Shown here in pieces: positions 44,092 through 52,048 of a stretch of 64,000 nucleotides of DNA. The position numbers and the translations under genes are program-made. The notes beneath the pieces were generated by a model. The model did no database searches, was not told the origin of the DNA, and saw only the letters and a list, made by a program, of their open reading frames with translations. The stretch comes from Flavobacterium sp. GTDB taxonomy: Bacteria; Bacteroidota; Bacteroidia; Flavobacteriales; Flavobacteriaceae. The stretch's first letter is position 1; each line of letters begins with the position of its first letter. The stretch is taken from the NCBI RefSeq assembly GCF_004295795.1, contig NZ_SEBR01000003.1:62001-126000 (forward strand), read 5' to 3'.

Positions 44092-45438
44092 ATGAGTTCC
44101 AAGATCCTGCATTTAGACAGCAATCATCCTATTTTACTGCAACAATTGGCCCAAGCCGGATTCGAGAACCACGAAGATTATTCGTCTTCGAAAGAACAAG
44201 TAGAAGCCAAGATCGCTGACTACGACGGCATTGTCATAAGAAGTCGGTTCAAGATCGACAAAAAGTTCCTTGATTCCGCCCGGAACCTGAAATTCATAGC
44301 ACGCGTCGGAGCCGGACTCGAAAGCATCGATCTTCCATATGCCGAATCGAAAAAAATCGCGCTTATCGCCGCGCCCGAAGGCAATCGAAACGCCGTCGGC
44401 GAACATTCGCTGGGAATGCTTCTGAGCCTTTTCAACAAACTCAATCAGGCCGATCGCGAAATAAGATCGGGACACTGGAACCGCGAGAAAAACCGTGGAC
44501 ACGAACTCGATGGGAAAACCGTCGGGATTATCGGGTATGGGAATATGGGTAAATCGTTCGCCAAAAAACTGCGTGGATTCGACGTTGAGGTTTTGTGTCA
44601 TGATATTTTGGATGAGGTGTCCGATGCCAATGCGCGCCAGGTTTCCCTATCGGAATTACAACAAAAAGCCGACGTTTTGAGCCTGCATATTCCATGGACG
44701 CAGCAAACCGACAAAATGGTGAATGCCGACTTTATCGCCTCTTTCGCAAAACCGTTCTGGCTGATCAACACTTCGCGCGGCAAAAATGTCGTGACGCAAG
44801 ATTTGGCCGACGCATTGCAATCGGGGAAAATCCTCGGCGCCGGACTCGATGTGCTCGAATACGAAAAACTGTCTTTCGAGAATCTGTTTGAAGGTGATAT
44901 GCCCGAAGCGTTAGCCTATCTGATCCAATCTGAAAACGTGCTTTTGTCGCCTCATATCGCCGGTTGGACGCTGGAAAGCAAGGAACGTCTTGCGCAAGTC
45001 ATCGTCGACAAGATCAAGGAATTGTATTTCGGGAAGCCAAAAATCGAAGCTTTGGAAAAACGCGTCACGGGAATCGGCGGCTTTTTTTTCAAGGCGAAAG
45101 ATCCGGAAACGCTCAAGAATTGGTATGCAAAACACCTTGGAATTCCCGTCGACCAATATGGCTGGACGTTTTGGTGGAAAGATGAAAATGGAAACGACTG
45201 TGCTACGCAATGGTCTGTCTTTAAGGAAGATTCGGCTTATTATGCTCCGTCCGAAAAACCGTTTATGCAAAATTTGAGAGTGGAGAATCTCGACCGTTTG
45301 TTGGAGCAATTGAAATCGGAAAACATAGCGATAATCGGTCAACCTGAAGCACATGACTATGGGAAATTCGCGTGGATTCTCGATCCGGAAGGAAACAAAA
45401 TCGAACTCTGGCAGCCAAATGATTCGGCTTTTCAATGA
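44092..45438 (+). CDS. D-2-hydroxyacid dehydrogenase fused to a VOC (glyoxalase-fold) domain
   Basis: A 448-residue fusion. Residues 1-318 are a full NAD-dependent D-2-hydroxyacid dehydrogenase of the phosphoglycerate dehydrogenase type: RVGAGLESIDLPYAESKKIA, cofactor loop GIIGYGNMGKSFA (GYGNMG 148-153), Arg229 in NTSRGKNVV, Glu256 in GLDVLEYEKL, His288 in LSPHIAGWT. Residues 322-445 are a vicinal-oxygen-chelate domain: GIGGFFFKAKDPETLKNWYA ... FAWILDPEGNKIELWQP (Glu438 a likely metal ligand). There is almost no linker. A TTG codon (Leu321, 45052) stands where a free-standing VOC protein would begin. The two halves are normally separate proteins. The enzymatic link between them is unknown. 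Confidence 0.88.
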   Translation: MSSKILHLDSNHPILLQQLAQAGFENHEDYSSSKEQVEAKIADYDGIVIRSRFKIDKKFLDSARNLKFIARVGAGLESIDLPYAESKKIALIAAPEGNRNAVGEHSLGMLLSLFNKLNQADREIRSGHWNREKNRGHELDGKTVGIIGYGNMGKSFAKKLRGFDVEVLCHDILDEVSDANARQVSLSELQQKADVLSLHIPWTQQTDKMVNADFIASFAKPFWLINTSRGKNVVTQDLADALQSGKILGAGLDVLEYEKLSFENLFEGDMPEALAYLIQSENVLLSPHIAGWTLESKERLAQVIVDKIKELYFGKPKIEALEKRVTGIGGFFFKAKDPETLKNWYAKHLGIPVDQYGWTFWWKDENGNDCATQWSVFKEDSAYYAPSEKPFMQNLRVENLDRLLEQLKSENIAIIGQPEAHDYGKFAWILDPEGNKIELWQPNDSAFQ

Positions 45439-45498
45439 AATTGCTATATTAGCCGCCGACTATCAATAAATATTCACCTTACCAATCAAACAAATCTA

Positions 45499-45837
45499 AT
45501 GGAAGCACAAAAAGTAGACATGTTCGTGATGATGAACACCAAGTTTTTCGAAAGTCACCAAATGCCAAGTATCCGTGAGCGTCTTACGAATCTTGACGAC
45601 TCGAAAGCGGTTGTAGTCCAATCACAAGCTTACAAAGATCCAACGACTGCACTTATCATTTCACTATTGGCCGGCGGTCTTGGAATCGACCGTTTCTACA
45701 TCGGCGATACAGGTCTTGGCGTAGCGAAATTGCTCACGTGCGGCGGACTTGGCATCTGGCAGATCGTAGACTGGTTCCTGATCATGGGCGCGACTCGTGA
45801 GAAGAACTTCGCTGCGTTTAACCAAGTTGCGGGATAA
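45499..45837 (+). CDS. TM2-domain membrane protein
   Basis: A 112-residue protein with a cytoplasmic N-terminal part and a C-terminal TM2 domain: ALIISLLAGGLGIDRFYIGD, then TGLGVAKLLTCGGLGIWQIV, then DWFLIM. The conserved DRFY motif between the two membrane helices is intact. TM2 proteins are widespread but of unknown role. It is the first of four tightly packed membrane-protein genes (45499-47503), three bases before the next start. Confidence 0.9.
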   Translation: MEAQKVDMFVMMNTKFFESHQMPSIRERLTNLDDSKAVVVQSQAYKDPTTALIISLLAGGLGIDRFYIGDTGLGVAKLLTCGGLGIWQIVDWFLIMGATREKNFAAFNQVAG

Positions 45838-45840
45838 ACC

Positions 45841-46245
45841 ATGAAAAAAGACAAGTTGTACTCTCTCGCAGGGTGGGCTTGTGCGGCTGGGTATCTTTAT
45901 TTCGTACTGTTCGGATTCGTGCTGAAAGAATCTCCTTTCGGCGTTTGCCTGTTCAAGAACGCAACAGGGATACCTTGCCCTTCTTGTGGAGCGACACGTG
46001 CGCTCAAATTGCTGGTTCACGGTGAATTTTGGGAATCGCTTTTGATGAATCCGATTGGGATTATTCTCGCGGTTTTCATGATACTCATTCCAATTTGGAT
46101 CTTATCCGACAAAATCCAAAACCACCAATCTTTCTACAATTTCTATTTAAAATCAGAACAACGCTTACGCAAACCCGCGGTTGCCATCACGTTAGTCGCT
46201 TTGGTCGTCGCCAACTGGGTTTGGGGAATATCTAAAGGATTATGA
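45841..46245 (+). CDS. DUF2752 membrane protein
   Basis: A 134-residue inner-membrane protein with three hydrophobic segments. The family hallmark is GIPCPSCGATRALKLLVHGE (two cysteines in a CPSCG motif close to the membrane), followed by NPIGIILAVFMILIPIW. Its function is unknown, although the CPxCG motif suggests metal or thiol chemistry. It starts three bases after the TM2 gene and overlaps the following gene by four bases (ATGA). Confidence 0.88.
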   Translation: MKKDKLYSLAGWACAAGYLYFVLFGFVLKESPFGVCLFKNATGIPCPSCGATRALKLLVHGEFWESLLMNPIGIILAVFMILIPIWILSDKIQNHQSFYNFYLKSEQRLRKPAVAITLVALVVANWVWGISKGL

Positions 46246-46667
46246 CAACCCAATTTGCTTACGTTCCGGGCGAGCACGAGACAGAGAAGGCTTCGAATAG
46301 CTATCTCATGTCGCTTATCGCCATTGTCGTCGGGCTTCCTTTGCCCGTCGTGAATTTACTGGCGACCTTTTTCTATTGGATCGCAGTCAGGAAATCAACT
46401 TATTTCGTGCGCTGGCACAGTTCACAGGCTTTGCTTTCGCAACTTGTGATGATTCCGTTCAACAGCGGATTGTTCTGGTGGACGATCGCCATCATTTTCC
46501 GTGACGAGCAAATCAGCAACGAGTACATTGCCTATGCCATTACGATTATCCTATTCAATATCGTGGAATTCGGAACGACGATCTACTCGGCCGTACAGAC
46601 GCGAAAAGGAAAACATGTAGAACTGTGGTTCGTTGGCGGACTCACCAATTTACTCGTGCGCAAATGA
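46242..46667 (+). CDS. DUF4870-like membrane protein
   Basis: A 141-residue protein with about four hydrophobic segments: SLIAIVVGLPLPVVNLLATF, then FYWIAVRKSTYFVRWHSSQA (the 'wHa.QA' motif typical of the DUF4870/Tic20-like group), LVMIPFNSGLFWWTIAIIF and AITIILFNIVEFGTTIYSAV. The function is unknown. It is coupled at both ends: ATGA overlaps with the DUF2752 gene (46242-46245) and with the M48 gene (46664-46667). Confidence 0.8.
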   Translation: MTTQFAYVPGEHETEKASNSYLMSLIAIVVGLPLPVVNLLATFFYWIAVRKSTYFVRWHSSQALLSQLVMIPFNSGLFWWTIAIIFRDEQISNEYIAYAITIILFNIVEFGTTIYSAVQTRKGKHVELWFVGGLTNLLVRK

Positions 46668-47503
46668 TCAAGACACTACTTCAAGGCGCGGCTCTGGCTG
46701 CTATATTTTTGGCGATCTGGTTCGGATTGTCGCAGATCGATTTCCTCGGAAGCGTCGATTTTGACCGAGGTGCGACCGAAAAGAAACTCGGGAAACTCAT
46801 CTGGAAAACCATTAAGGAAACCGAAGACGTGATCACGAACGATTCGGTGGTCGATCCCGTCGAGCGGATATTCGAAAGACTTGTCGAGAAGAACGACATC
46901 AACGACGACAACATCAAGCTTCATATCGTCCGAAGCAGCGAAATCAACGCATTCGCTTTGCCCGATGGACATTTGGTCGTTTACACCGGATTGATCGAAA
47001 ACTGCAAAGACCAATCGGAACTTGCGGGCGTAATCGGGCACGAAATCGCTCACATCGAGAAAGACCACGTGATGAAAAAACTCATGAAAGAGTTCGGACT
47101 CGCGGTTTTGGTCAACATGACAACGGGCGGAAAAGGCGCTCAGGTTGGAGGCGAAGTTTTACGGGCGCTTTCTTCATCGGCTTACGATCGCGAACTGGAA
47201 TCTGAAGCCGACCGGACATCGGTAAACTATTTGGTCAAAGCCAAACTCAACGTCGAGAAATTTGCCGAGTTCATGTACGGAATGTCGCGAAATCAGCAAC
47301 TTCCGGGCGTCGTTTATTGGATAAGCACGCATCCGGAGAGCGAGGAAAGAGCCGTGAAAATCCTTAAAGCGATAGAAGGCAAAAAACTGCGCGTGAACGA
47401 CGTCTTGACCAAAAAGGAATGGGAAGCGTTGCAAAAAGCTACCAAAAACGCCAAGGCTACGAACGAAGACGATATTGAGATCGATTTCGACGACGAAGAA
47501 TAA
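46664..47503 (+). CDS. M48 family zinc metalloprotease
   Basis: A 279-residue membrane-anchored protease. The ATG at 46664 overlaps the stop of the previous gene (ATGA), which fits the pattern of the cluster. An N-terminal membrane helix (LLQGAALAAIFLAIWFGLSQ) is followed by a periplasmic catalytic domain: SSEINAFALPDGHLVVYTGL, zinc motif HEIAH (126-130), third ligand in RELESEADRTSVNYL and the STHPESEERAVKIL end typical of BepA/LoiP/Oma1-like enzymes. Such proteases act in envelope quality control. An acidic tail (NEDDIEIDFDDEE) is unusual. It closes the four-gene cluster. Confidence 0.92.
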   Translation: MIKTLLQGAALAAIFLAIWFGLSQIDFLGSVDFDRGATEKKLGKLIWKTIKETEDVITNDSVVDPVERIFERLVEKNDINDDNIKLHIVRSSEINAFALPDGHLVVYTGLIENCKDQSELAGVIGHEIAHIEKDHVMKKLMKEFGLAVLVNMTTGGKGAQVGGEVLRALSSSAYDRELESEADRTSVNYLVKAKLNVEKFAEFMYGMSRNQQLPGVVYWISTHPESEERAVKILKAIEGKKLRVNDVLTKKEWEALQKATKNAKATNEDDIEIDFDDEE

Positions 47504-47576
47504 CTTGGGCGATACTCCCTTTTCACCGCGTTTTTCTAAGGAGTGCTTTCTATTGCAAACCTAGAATTCGGATTTT

Positions 47577-47748
47577 ACTCGGGTTTGCGTGAGGGATGAC
47601 GGCTTTGTTTAAGCTCTTTGACCAGCCCTTAAAGCTGGGCAAAAGCGAGTGCCGTTCAGCCCGACGGCGGCTCCTAGACTGCGCTCAACGTCTATAAACG
47701 CAATCAAAAAATCGGTCTTTCAAGCCTGCCGCCGGCACGCCCAAAAAA
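47577..47748 (+). repeat. Dispersed repeat family B, copy 2
   Basis: Starts ACTCGGGTTTGCGTGAGGGA, has GGGCAAAAGCGAGTGCC in the middle and ends CGGCACGCCCAAAAAAA, matching 32059-32232 at both ends and in the centre. It accounts for most of the 307-base gap between the M48 gene and the convergent acyltransferase gene. No intrinsic terminator was seen there. Confidence 0.7.
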
Positions 47749-47810
47749 ACAAAAGAAATTCCGTTAAAGTTTAGCGTTCTTTTCGAGACTTCGAAAGTCT
47801 GCAACCGCGA

Positions 47811-49619
47811 CTAAATCTCGCCTTTTTTCTCCAGCTTGCGCTCAAGCTCCGCCTGGAATTCCTCAAGTACAGGTTTCACAGTGCTGTCAGGCAAATCGGC
47901 GATCCGGATGTACATCAAACCATCGACCGAATTGTTGAACAATGGATCGACGTTGAAAGCGATCACTTTCGCGTTTTGCTTGATGTACTTTTTGATGAGC
48001 ACAGGCAAACGCAAACTTCCCGGTTCGATCTCGTCGATGATTTTGTCGAATTTGTTCAAATCGGCCTCGGCTTCGTTGAACACGAAATCTTTGTCGGCGT
48101 CCTTCAGTTTTACCTTGAATTCCTTTTTTGGAGACACATATTGCGCTACGTAAGGGTCGTAGTAATGCGACTTCATGAACTCGATCATGAGCGATTTCGA
48201 GAAATTCGAGAATTGGTTCGAAATACTCACGCCGCCAATCAGGAATTTGTTTTCGGGGTAACGCAAAGTCGTGTGCACGATGCCTTTCCAGAGTAGGAAA
48301 AGCGGCATCGGTTTTTGTTGGTATTCGGATGTGATGAACGCGCGACCCATTTCGATCGATTGGCTCATCATGGGGAAAAGTTCGGGTTCGAAGCGGAAAA
48401 GTTCGTGCAGATAGAAGCCGTCGATGCCGTATTTCGGATAGATTTCAGAACCCAATCCCATGCGGTAAGCGCCCGCGATGCGTTTGGCCTCGTCGTCCCA
48501 CAAAAACATATGGTGGTAATATTGGTCGTATTTGTCCAGGTCGATCGATTCATTCGTGCCTTCACCGACCTCGCGGAAAGTGATCTCGCGCAAACGCCCG
48601 ACTTCGTGTAGAATGTTGGGAATTTTTTCGGCTTCGGTAAAGTAAACCTCGTAGTTTTTGCTTCTTGTAAAACAGGAATCGTCGGTGGCGCGCAACATCT
48701 CGATTTCCTGCAAGATCTTGTCCTGATTGGCTGGATGCACGATTTGTTTTGGCGGTTTGGCCGATGCCGAAAGCAATTTGTTGGCGTTCAAAACCGAATC
48801 GTCCTCGAAAGCGTTCGCCAACATATAAGTCTTGGTGCGAAGGAAAGCGGTGTATTCCTCGAGCGTTGCGTGTTCGTTCTGTTCGGCCACTGTAATCGGT
48901 TTCCCGATGCGTACACGAATCACGCGTTTTTTCTGCGTTAACAACTCTGACGGTAGTTTCGCCGTTCGAAGTGTGTCTGAAATCTTCGACAGGAAATAGA
49001 ACATCCTGCTGTTTTTCGCATGGAAATAAATTGGGACAACCGGAACCTGCGCCTTGCGAATTACCTTTATCGCGCCTTCTTCCCACGGTCTGTCAACCAT
49101 CAATTTATCGTCTTTGAAAGTCGAGACTTCTCCGGCCGGAAACATGCCCAGCGGATGTCCGTCCTTCAAATGCCTGAACGTTTCTTTGAGTCCTATGACA
49201 CTCGATTTCTCTTTGTGCGATTCGAACGGATTCACCGGCATTATAAACGGTTTGAGCGGTTCGACTCTGTGTAGCAGGAAGTTGGCGATGATCTTGAAGT
49301 TCGGCTCGCGGTCAAGCATCATTTTCAGGAGCAAGATCCCGTCGATGCCACCAAGCGGATGGTTCGAGATCGTGATATAGGGACCTTCTTTGGGAAGGCG
49401 TTTGAAATCTTCTTCGGGAATGTCAAACTTGATCTGGAATTCGCCTATGACCGAGTTCAGAAAGTCTCTGACCGGCTCTTCCTTGTGCCGATCGTAGATT
49501 TTTTTGAGGGTCGAAATTCGAAGCACTTTCATCAGCAACCAGCCGGCAAAAGTTCCCAAAGCACCGTATTTGTCAGCATTTATCGCACGAGCGATTTCCT
49601 TAGAGGTGACGAGCTCCAT
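47811..49619 (-). CDS. Fused acyltransferase-GNAT enzyme, OlsF-like ornithine/aminolipid synthase
   Basis: A 602-residue two-domain protein. Residues about 1-290 are a PlsC-type O-acyltransferase with NHPLGGIDG (86-94, glycine-rich variant of the NHx4D motif) and FPAGEVSTFK. Residues about 320-600 are a GNAT-like N-acyltransferase/hemolysin domain (YEVYFTEAEKIPNILHEVGR, YGIDGFYLHELFRFEPELFP, MGRAFITSEYQQKPMPLFLL). This is the layout of OlsF, which makes ornithine lipid from ornithine with both acylation steps on one chain, and flavobacteria are known to make aminolipids this way. The assignment rests on architecture. It acts at the inner membrane. A TATCTTTG box precedes it (49637-49644, reverse). 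Confidence 0.75.
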   Translation of the reverse strand: MELVTSKEIARAINADKYGALGTFAGWLLMKVLRISTLKKIYDRHKEEPVRDFLNSVIGEFQIKFDIPEEDFKRLPKEGPYITISNHPLGGIDGILLLKMMLDREPNFKIIANFLLHRVEPLKPFIMPVNPFESHKEKSSVIGLKETFRHLKDGHPLGMFPAGEVSTFKDDKLMVDRPWEEGAIKVIRKAQVPVVPIYFHAKNSRMFYFLSKISDTLRTAKLPSELLTQKKRVIRVRIGKPITVAEQNEHATLEEYTAFLRTKTYMLANAFEDDSVLNANKLLSASAKPPKQIVHPANQDKILQEIEMLRATDDSCFTRSKNYEVYFTEAEKIPNILHEVGRLREITFREVGEGTNESIDLDKYDQYYHHMFLWDDEAKRIAGAYRMGLGSEIYPKYGIDGFYLHELFRFEPELFPMMSQSIEMGRAFITSEYQQKPMPLFLLWKGIVHTTLRYPENKFLIGGVSISNQFSNFSKSLMIEFMKSHYYDPYVAQYVSPKKEFKVKLKDADKDFVFNEAEADLNKFDKIIDEIEPGSLRLPVLIKKYIKQNAKVIAFNVDPLFNNSVDGLMYIRIADLPDSTVKPVLEEFQAELERKLEKKGEI

Positions 49620-49636
49620 TTAGTTTGGTTTAACGG

Positions 49637-49644
49637 CAAAGATA
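49637..49644 (-). promoter_or_regulatory. -7 box (TATCTTTG) of the acyltransferase-GNAT gene
   Basis: A perfect TAnnTTTG on the reverse strand, 17 bases before the ATG at 49619. No TTG stands at the -33 position. Confidence 0.45.
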
Positions 49645-49781
49645 GGAAAACTAGCGTTTGTTAAGCGAGTGTTAGTTTTGCATTTCTCACAAAAATTAGG
49701 GCTTTTTTGGCAAAGAAAATATCGAAAAGATAATTGGTGTTAGCGTCGTAAGTCTAGAAACAGAAGTAGATCGAGATAATG

Positions 49782-49930
49782 GATGATAGACGGATAGATA
49801 ATGGACATTCTGCCGAATCGACAGCACTTGTGTATTCCAACAACTGCTAATCGTGAATCGCAATCCGAGTAAAAATTCCAATTCTTATCTTTGAACGGCG
49901 AAAGCATCTATCATCTATCCGTCTATTCTC
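49782..49930. repeat. Inverted repeat around the xth promoter
   Basis: GATGATAGACGGATAGAT (49782-49799) is repeated in inverted form at 49913-49930 with 16 of 18 matches. Short direct copies of GATAATGGA flank the left arm (49775-49783, 49797-49805). It fills most of the 324-base gap 49620-49943. Confidence 0.55.
49886..49893 (+). promoter_or_regulatory. -7 box (TATCTTTG) of exonuclease III gene
   Basis: A perfect TAnnTTTG, 50 bases before the ATG at 49944. It lies inside the loop of the inverted repeat 49782-49930. Confidence 0.45.
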
Positions 49931-49943
49931 TATCTGTCCAAAA

Positions 49944-50705
49944 ATGAAAATCATCTCCTATAACGTAAACGGAATCAGAGCCGCAATCAACAAAGGTTTC
50001 ATCGAATGGCTCAAGCACGCAAATCCTGACGTCATCTGCCTTCAGGAAATAAAAGCCATGGAAGATCAGGTTCCCACCGAACTCATTACAGCAGCCGGTT
50101 ATCCGTACCAATACTATTTTTCGGCAGAGAAAAAAGGCTATTCCGGCGTAGCAATCCTGTCCAAGATTAAACCGAACCACGTCGCGCGAGGAACCGGAAT
50201 CCCCACAATGGACGCCGAAGGTCGCAACCTGAGACTCGATTTTTACGATTTTTCGGTCATGAGTTTGTATTTGCCGTCAGGCACGAACATCGCGCGTCTC
50301 GACCACAAATTCCAGTACATGGACGATTTCCACCAGTACATAACGAATTTGAGACGCGAAATTCCGAGCCTGATAATCGGTGGCGATTACAACATTTGCC
50401 ACAACGCGATCGATATTCACGATCCGATCAGAAACGCGAATGTCTCGGGCTTTTTGCCGCGCGAGCGCGAATGGCTGGGCGTTTTTATGGATTCCGGATT
50501 CATCGATTCGTTCCGTCATTTCAACAAAGATCCGCACAATTACACTTGGTGGACGTATCGCGCAAACGCCCGGGCGAACAACAAGGGCTGGCGTCTCGAT
50601 TACCTTTTGGTGACGCGCGAAATGGAACATCGGCTGCAGCAGGCCAAAATCCTCAACGATGCTTTCCATTCGGACCATTGTCCCGTGCTTGTTGAAATCG
50701 AGTGA
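49944..50705 (+). CDS. xth: Exodeoxyribonuclease III
   Basis: A 253-residue endonuclease/exonuclease/phosphatase-fold enzyme that cuts DNA at abasic sites and removes 3' blocks during base-excision repair. The catalytic set is complete: Asn7 (SYNVNGIRAA), Glu35 (CLQEIKA), Tyr109 (SLYLPSG), Asp148 and Asn150 (GGDYNICH), and Asp244-His245 (SDHCPVLVE). WRLDYLLVT and ARANNKGWR match the ExoA branch. It is monocistronic, with a -7 box upstream and a terminator after the stop. Confidence 0.95.
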   Translation: MKIISYNVNGIRAAINKGFIEWLKHANPDVICLQEIKAMEDQVPTELITAAGYPYQYYFSAEKKGYSGVAILSKIKPNHVARGTGIPTMDAEGRNLRLDFYDFSVMSLYLPSGTNIARLDHKFQYMDDFHQYITNLRREIPSLIIGGDYNICHNAIDIHDPIRNANVSGFLPREREWLGVFMDSGFIDSFRHFNKDPHNYTWWTYRANARANNKGWRLDYLLVTREMEHRLQQAKILNDAFHSDHCPVLVEIE

Positions 50706-50716
50706 ATAACTTTTCC

Positions 50717-50748
50717 AAACCCGCATCGGTTGCCGAATGTGGGTTTTT
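50717..50748 (+). terminator. Intrinsic terminator of xth
   Basis: AAACCCGCAT (50717-50726) pairs with ATGTGGGTTT (50737-50746, one G-U), and the T-run continues. Repeat A copy 3 begins about 10 bases later. Confidence 0.7.
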
Positions 50749-50758
50749 ATTTTTGTCA

Positions 50759-50904
50759 GGAGCTATTTCCGGCTTTCCGCTGCAATCTTTCTTCAAGAAC
50801 GCAGTTTTTGCGCGGTCTGCAACGAGCTTCCTTCGGTCGCTGTCGCAAACCGGCAAAAACAAGCCTTCTTGTGCAAAAGGATTTCCGCGGCTATCCGGGC
50901 TAGG
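50759..50904 (+). repeat. Dispersed repeat family A, copy 3
   Basis: Starts AGGAGCTATTTCCGGCTTTC, has the core CGAGCTTCCTTCGGTCGCTG (50823-50842) and ends CGGCTATCCGGGCTAGG. It occupies half of the 313-base gap between xth and the OmpA-family gene. Its ends match the other two copies. Confidence 0.75.
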
Positions 50905-51018
50905 CAATCGTTCAACGGGCAAATTCGCCAAGCGTTGTGCGATGTTCTACCAATCGGCAATTCAACCAAACATATATTGCAGAACCAGATTCCGTAAGCG
51001 AATCAAAAAAAATTCAAA

Positions 51019-51978
51019 ATGACCAAGAAAATCTCTGTTGCACTTTTGATGGCGGCACTTTCGATGAGCTGCGTTTCCAAAAAGCTCTACACCGAACTCG
51101 AAGACAAGTACGCCAAACTCAAAAAGGAAAACCACGCCCTTGCAGACAAAAACGACGGACTGAACAAAGAGAAAAACCAGCTCGACCTCGACTACAAAAA
51201 GCTCCAGGATGAATTGGCCAAGACCAAATCAGACCGCGACAAATTGCAAAACGACTACACGGCCGCTTCGAACAATCTCAAGAATCTGCAGTCTTCTTAT
51301 TCGGCACTTGAGAAAAACAGCAGCGACGAGCTTCAGTCGAACATGACCAAAAACCGCGAACTTTTGGCCAAACTTGAGGCCAAGGAGAAAGCATTGGCGG
51401 CAGAACAAGCGCGTCTTGACAAACTCAAAGGCGATCTTCAGTCAAGCTCGCAGCGACTCGCCGAACTCGAGAATATTATGGCTCAAAAAGACGCGGCGAT
51501 GAAAAAACTCAAGGAAACCTTGTCAAAAGCACTGAACAGTTTCGAAGGAAAAGGTCTTACGGTCGAACAAAAGAACGGCAAAGTCTATGTTTCTATGGAG
51601 AACAAATTGCTTTTTGGTTCAGGAAGTTGGGCAGTCGGAACAGAAGGTCGCCGCGCGGTAACCGAAGTCGGGAAAGTCCTGGGAGTTAATCCTGACATCA
51701 CCGTCCAGATCGAAGGCCACACAGACGACGTGAAATACCAAGGAACCGGCCCAATCGCTGACAACTGGGATTTGTCCACGAAGCGTTCAACGGCAATCGT
51801 GCAGATTTTGCTCGAGAACAAAAACATCAATCCAAGCAATCTCACAGCCGCCGGAAGAAGCCAATTCTCTCCAATTTCAGGCAATGATTCGGTCGAAGGA
51901 AAGGCCAAAAACCGTCGCATCGAAATCATCCTTACGCCAAAACTCGATGAGATTTCCAAAATGCTCAACGAGATTTAA
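51019..51978 (+). CDS. OmpA-family lipoprotein with coiled coil
   Basis: A 319-residue protein. The signal ends in LSMSC (Cys18), so it is a lipoprotein. Residues about 25-170 are a long coiled coil (ELEDKYAKLKKENHALADKN). Residues about 195-310 are an OmpA/MotB peptidoglycan-binding domain with VQIEGHTDDVKYQGTG, NWDLSTKRSTAIVQIL and GKAKNRRIEIIL, containing the conserved Asp and Arg that hold diaminopimelate. It tethers the outer membrane to peptidoglycan over a long spacer. It is monocistronic with a strong terminator. Confidence 0.92.
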   Translation: MTKKISVALLMAALSMSCVSKKLYTELEDKYAKLKKENHALADKNDGLNKEKNQLDLDYKKLQDELAKTKSDRDKLQNDYTAASNNLKNLQSSYSALEKNSSDELQSNMTKNRELLAKLEAKEKALAAEQARLDKLKGDLQSSSQRLAELENIMAQKDAAMKKLKETLSKALNSFEGKGLTVEQKNGKVYVSMENKLLFGSGSWAVGTEGRRAVTEVGKVLGVNPDITVQIEGHTDDVKYQGTGPIADNWDLSTKRSTAIVQILLENKNINPSNLTAAGRSQFSPISGNDSVEGKAKNRRIEIILTPKLDEISKMLNEI

Positions 51979-51995
51979 CCAATAGAAATACAACG

Positions 51996-52027
51996 AAAAA
52001 GGTTCCCCAAACGAGGAACCTTTTTTT
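51996..52027. terminator. Bidirectional intrinsic terminator
   Basis: GGTTCC (52001-52006) pairs with GGAACC (52015-52020), extended by A5 and T7 runs. It serves the OmpA-family gene and the leftward sugar dehydrogenase gene (stop at 52049). Confidence 0.85.
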
Positions 52028-52048
52028 ATTTGTTTAAGGTGTAAGTTA

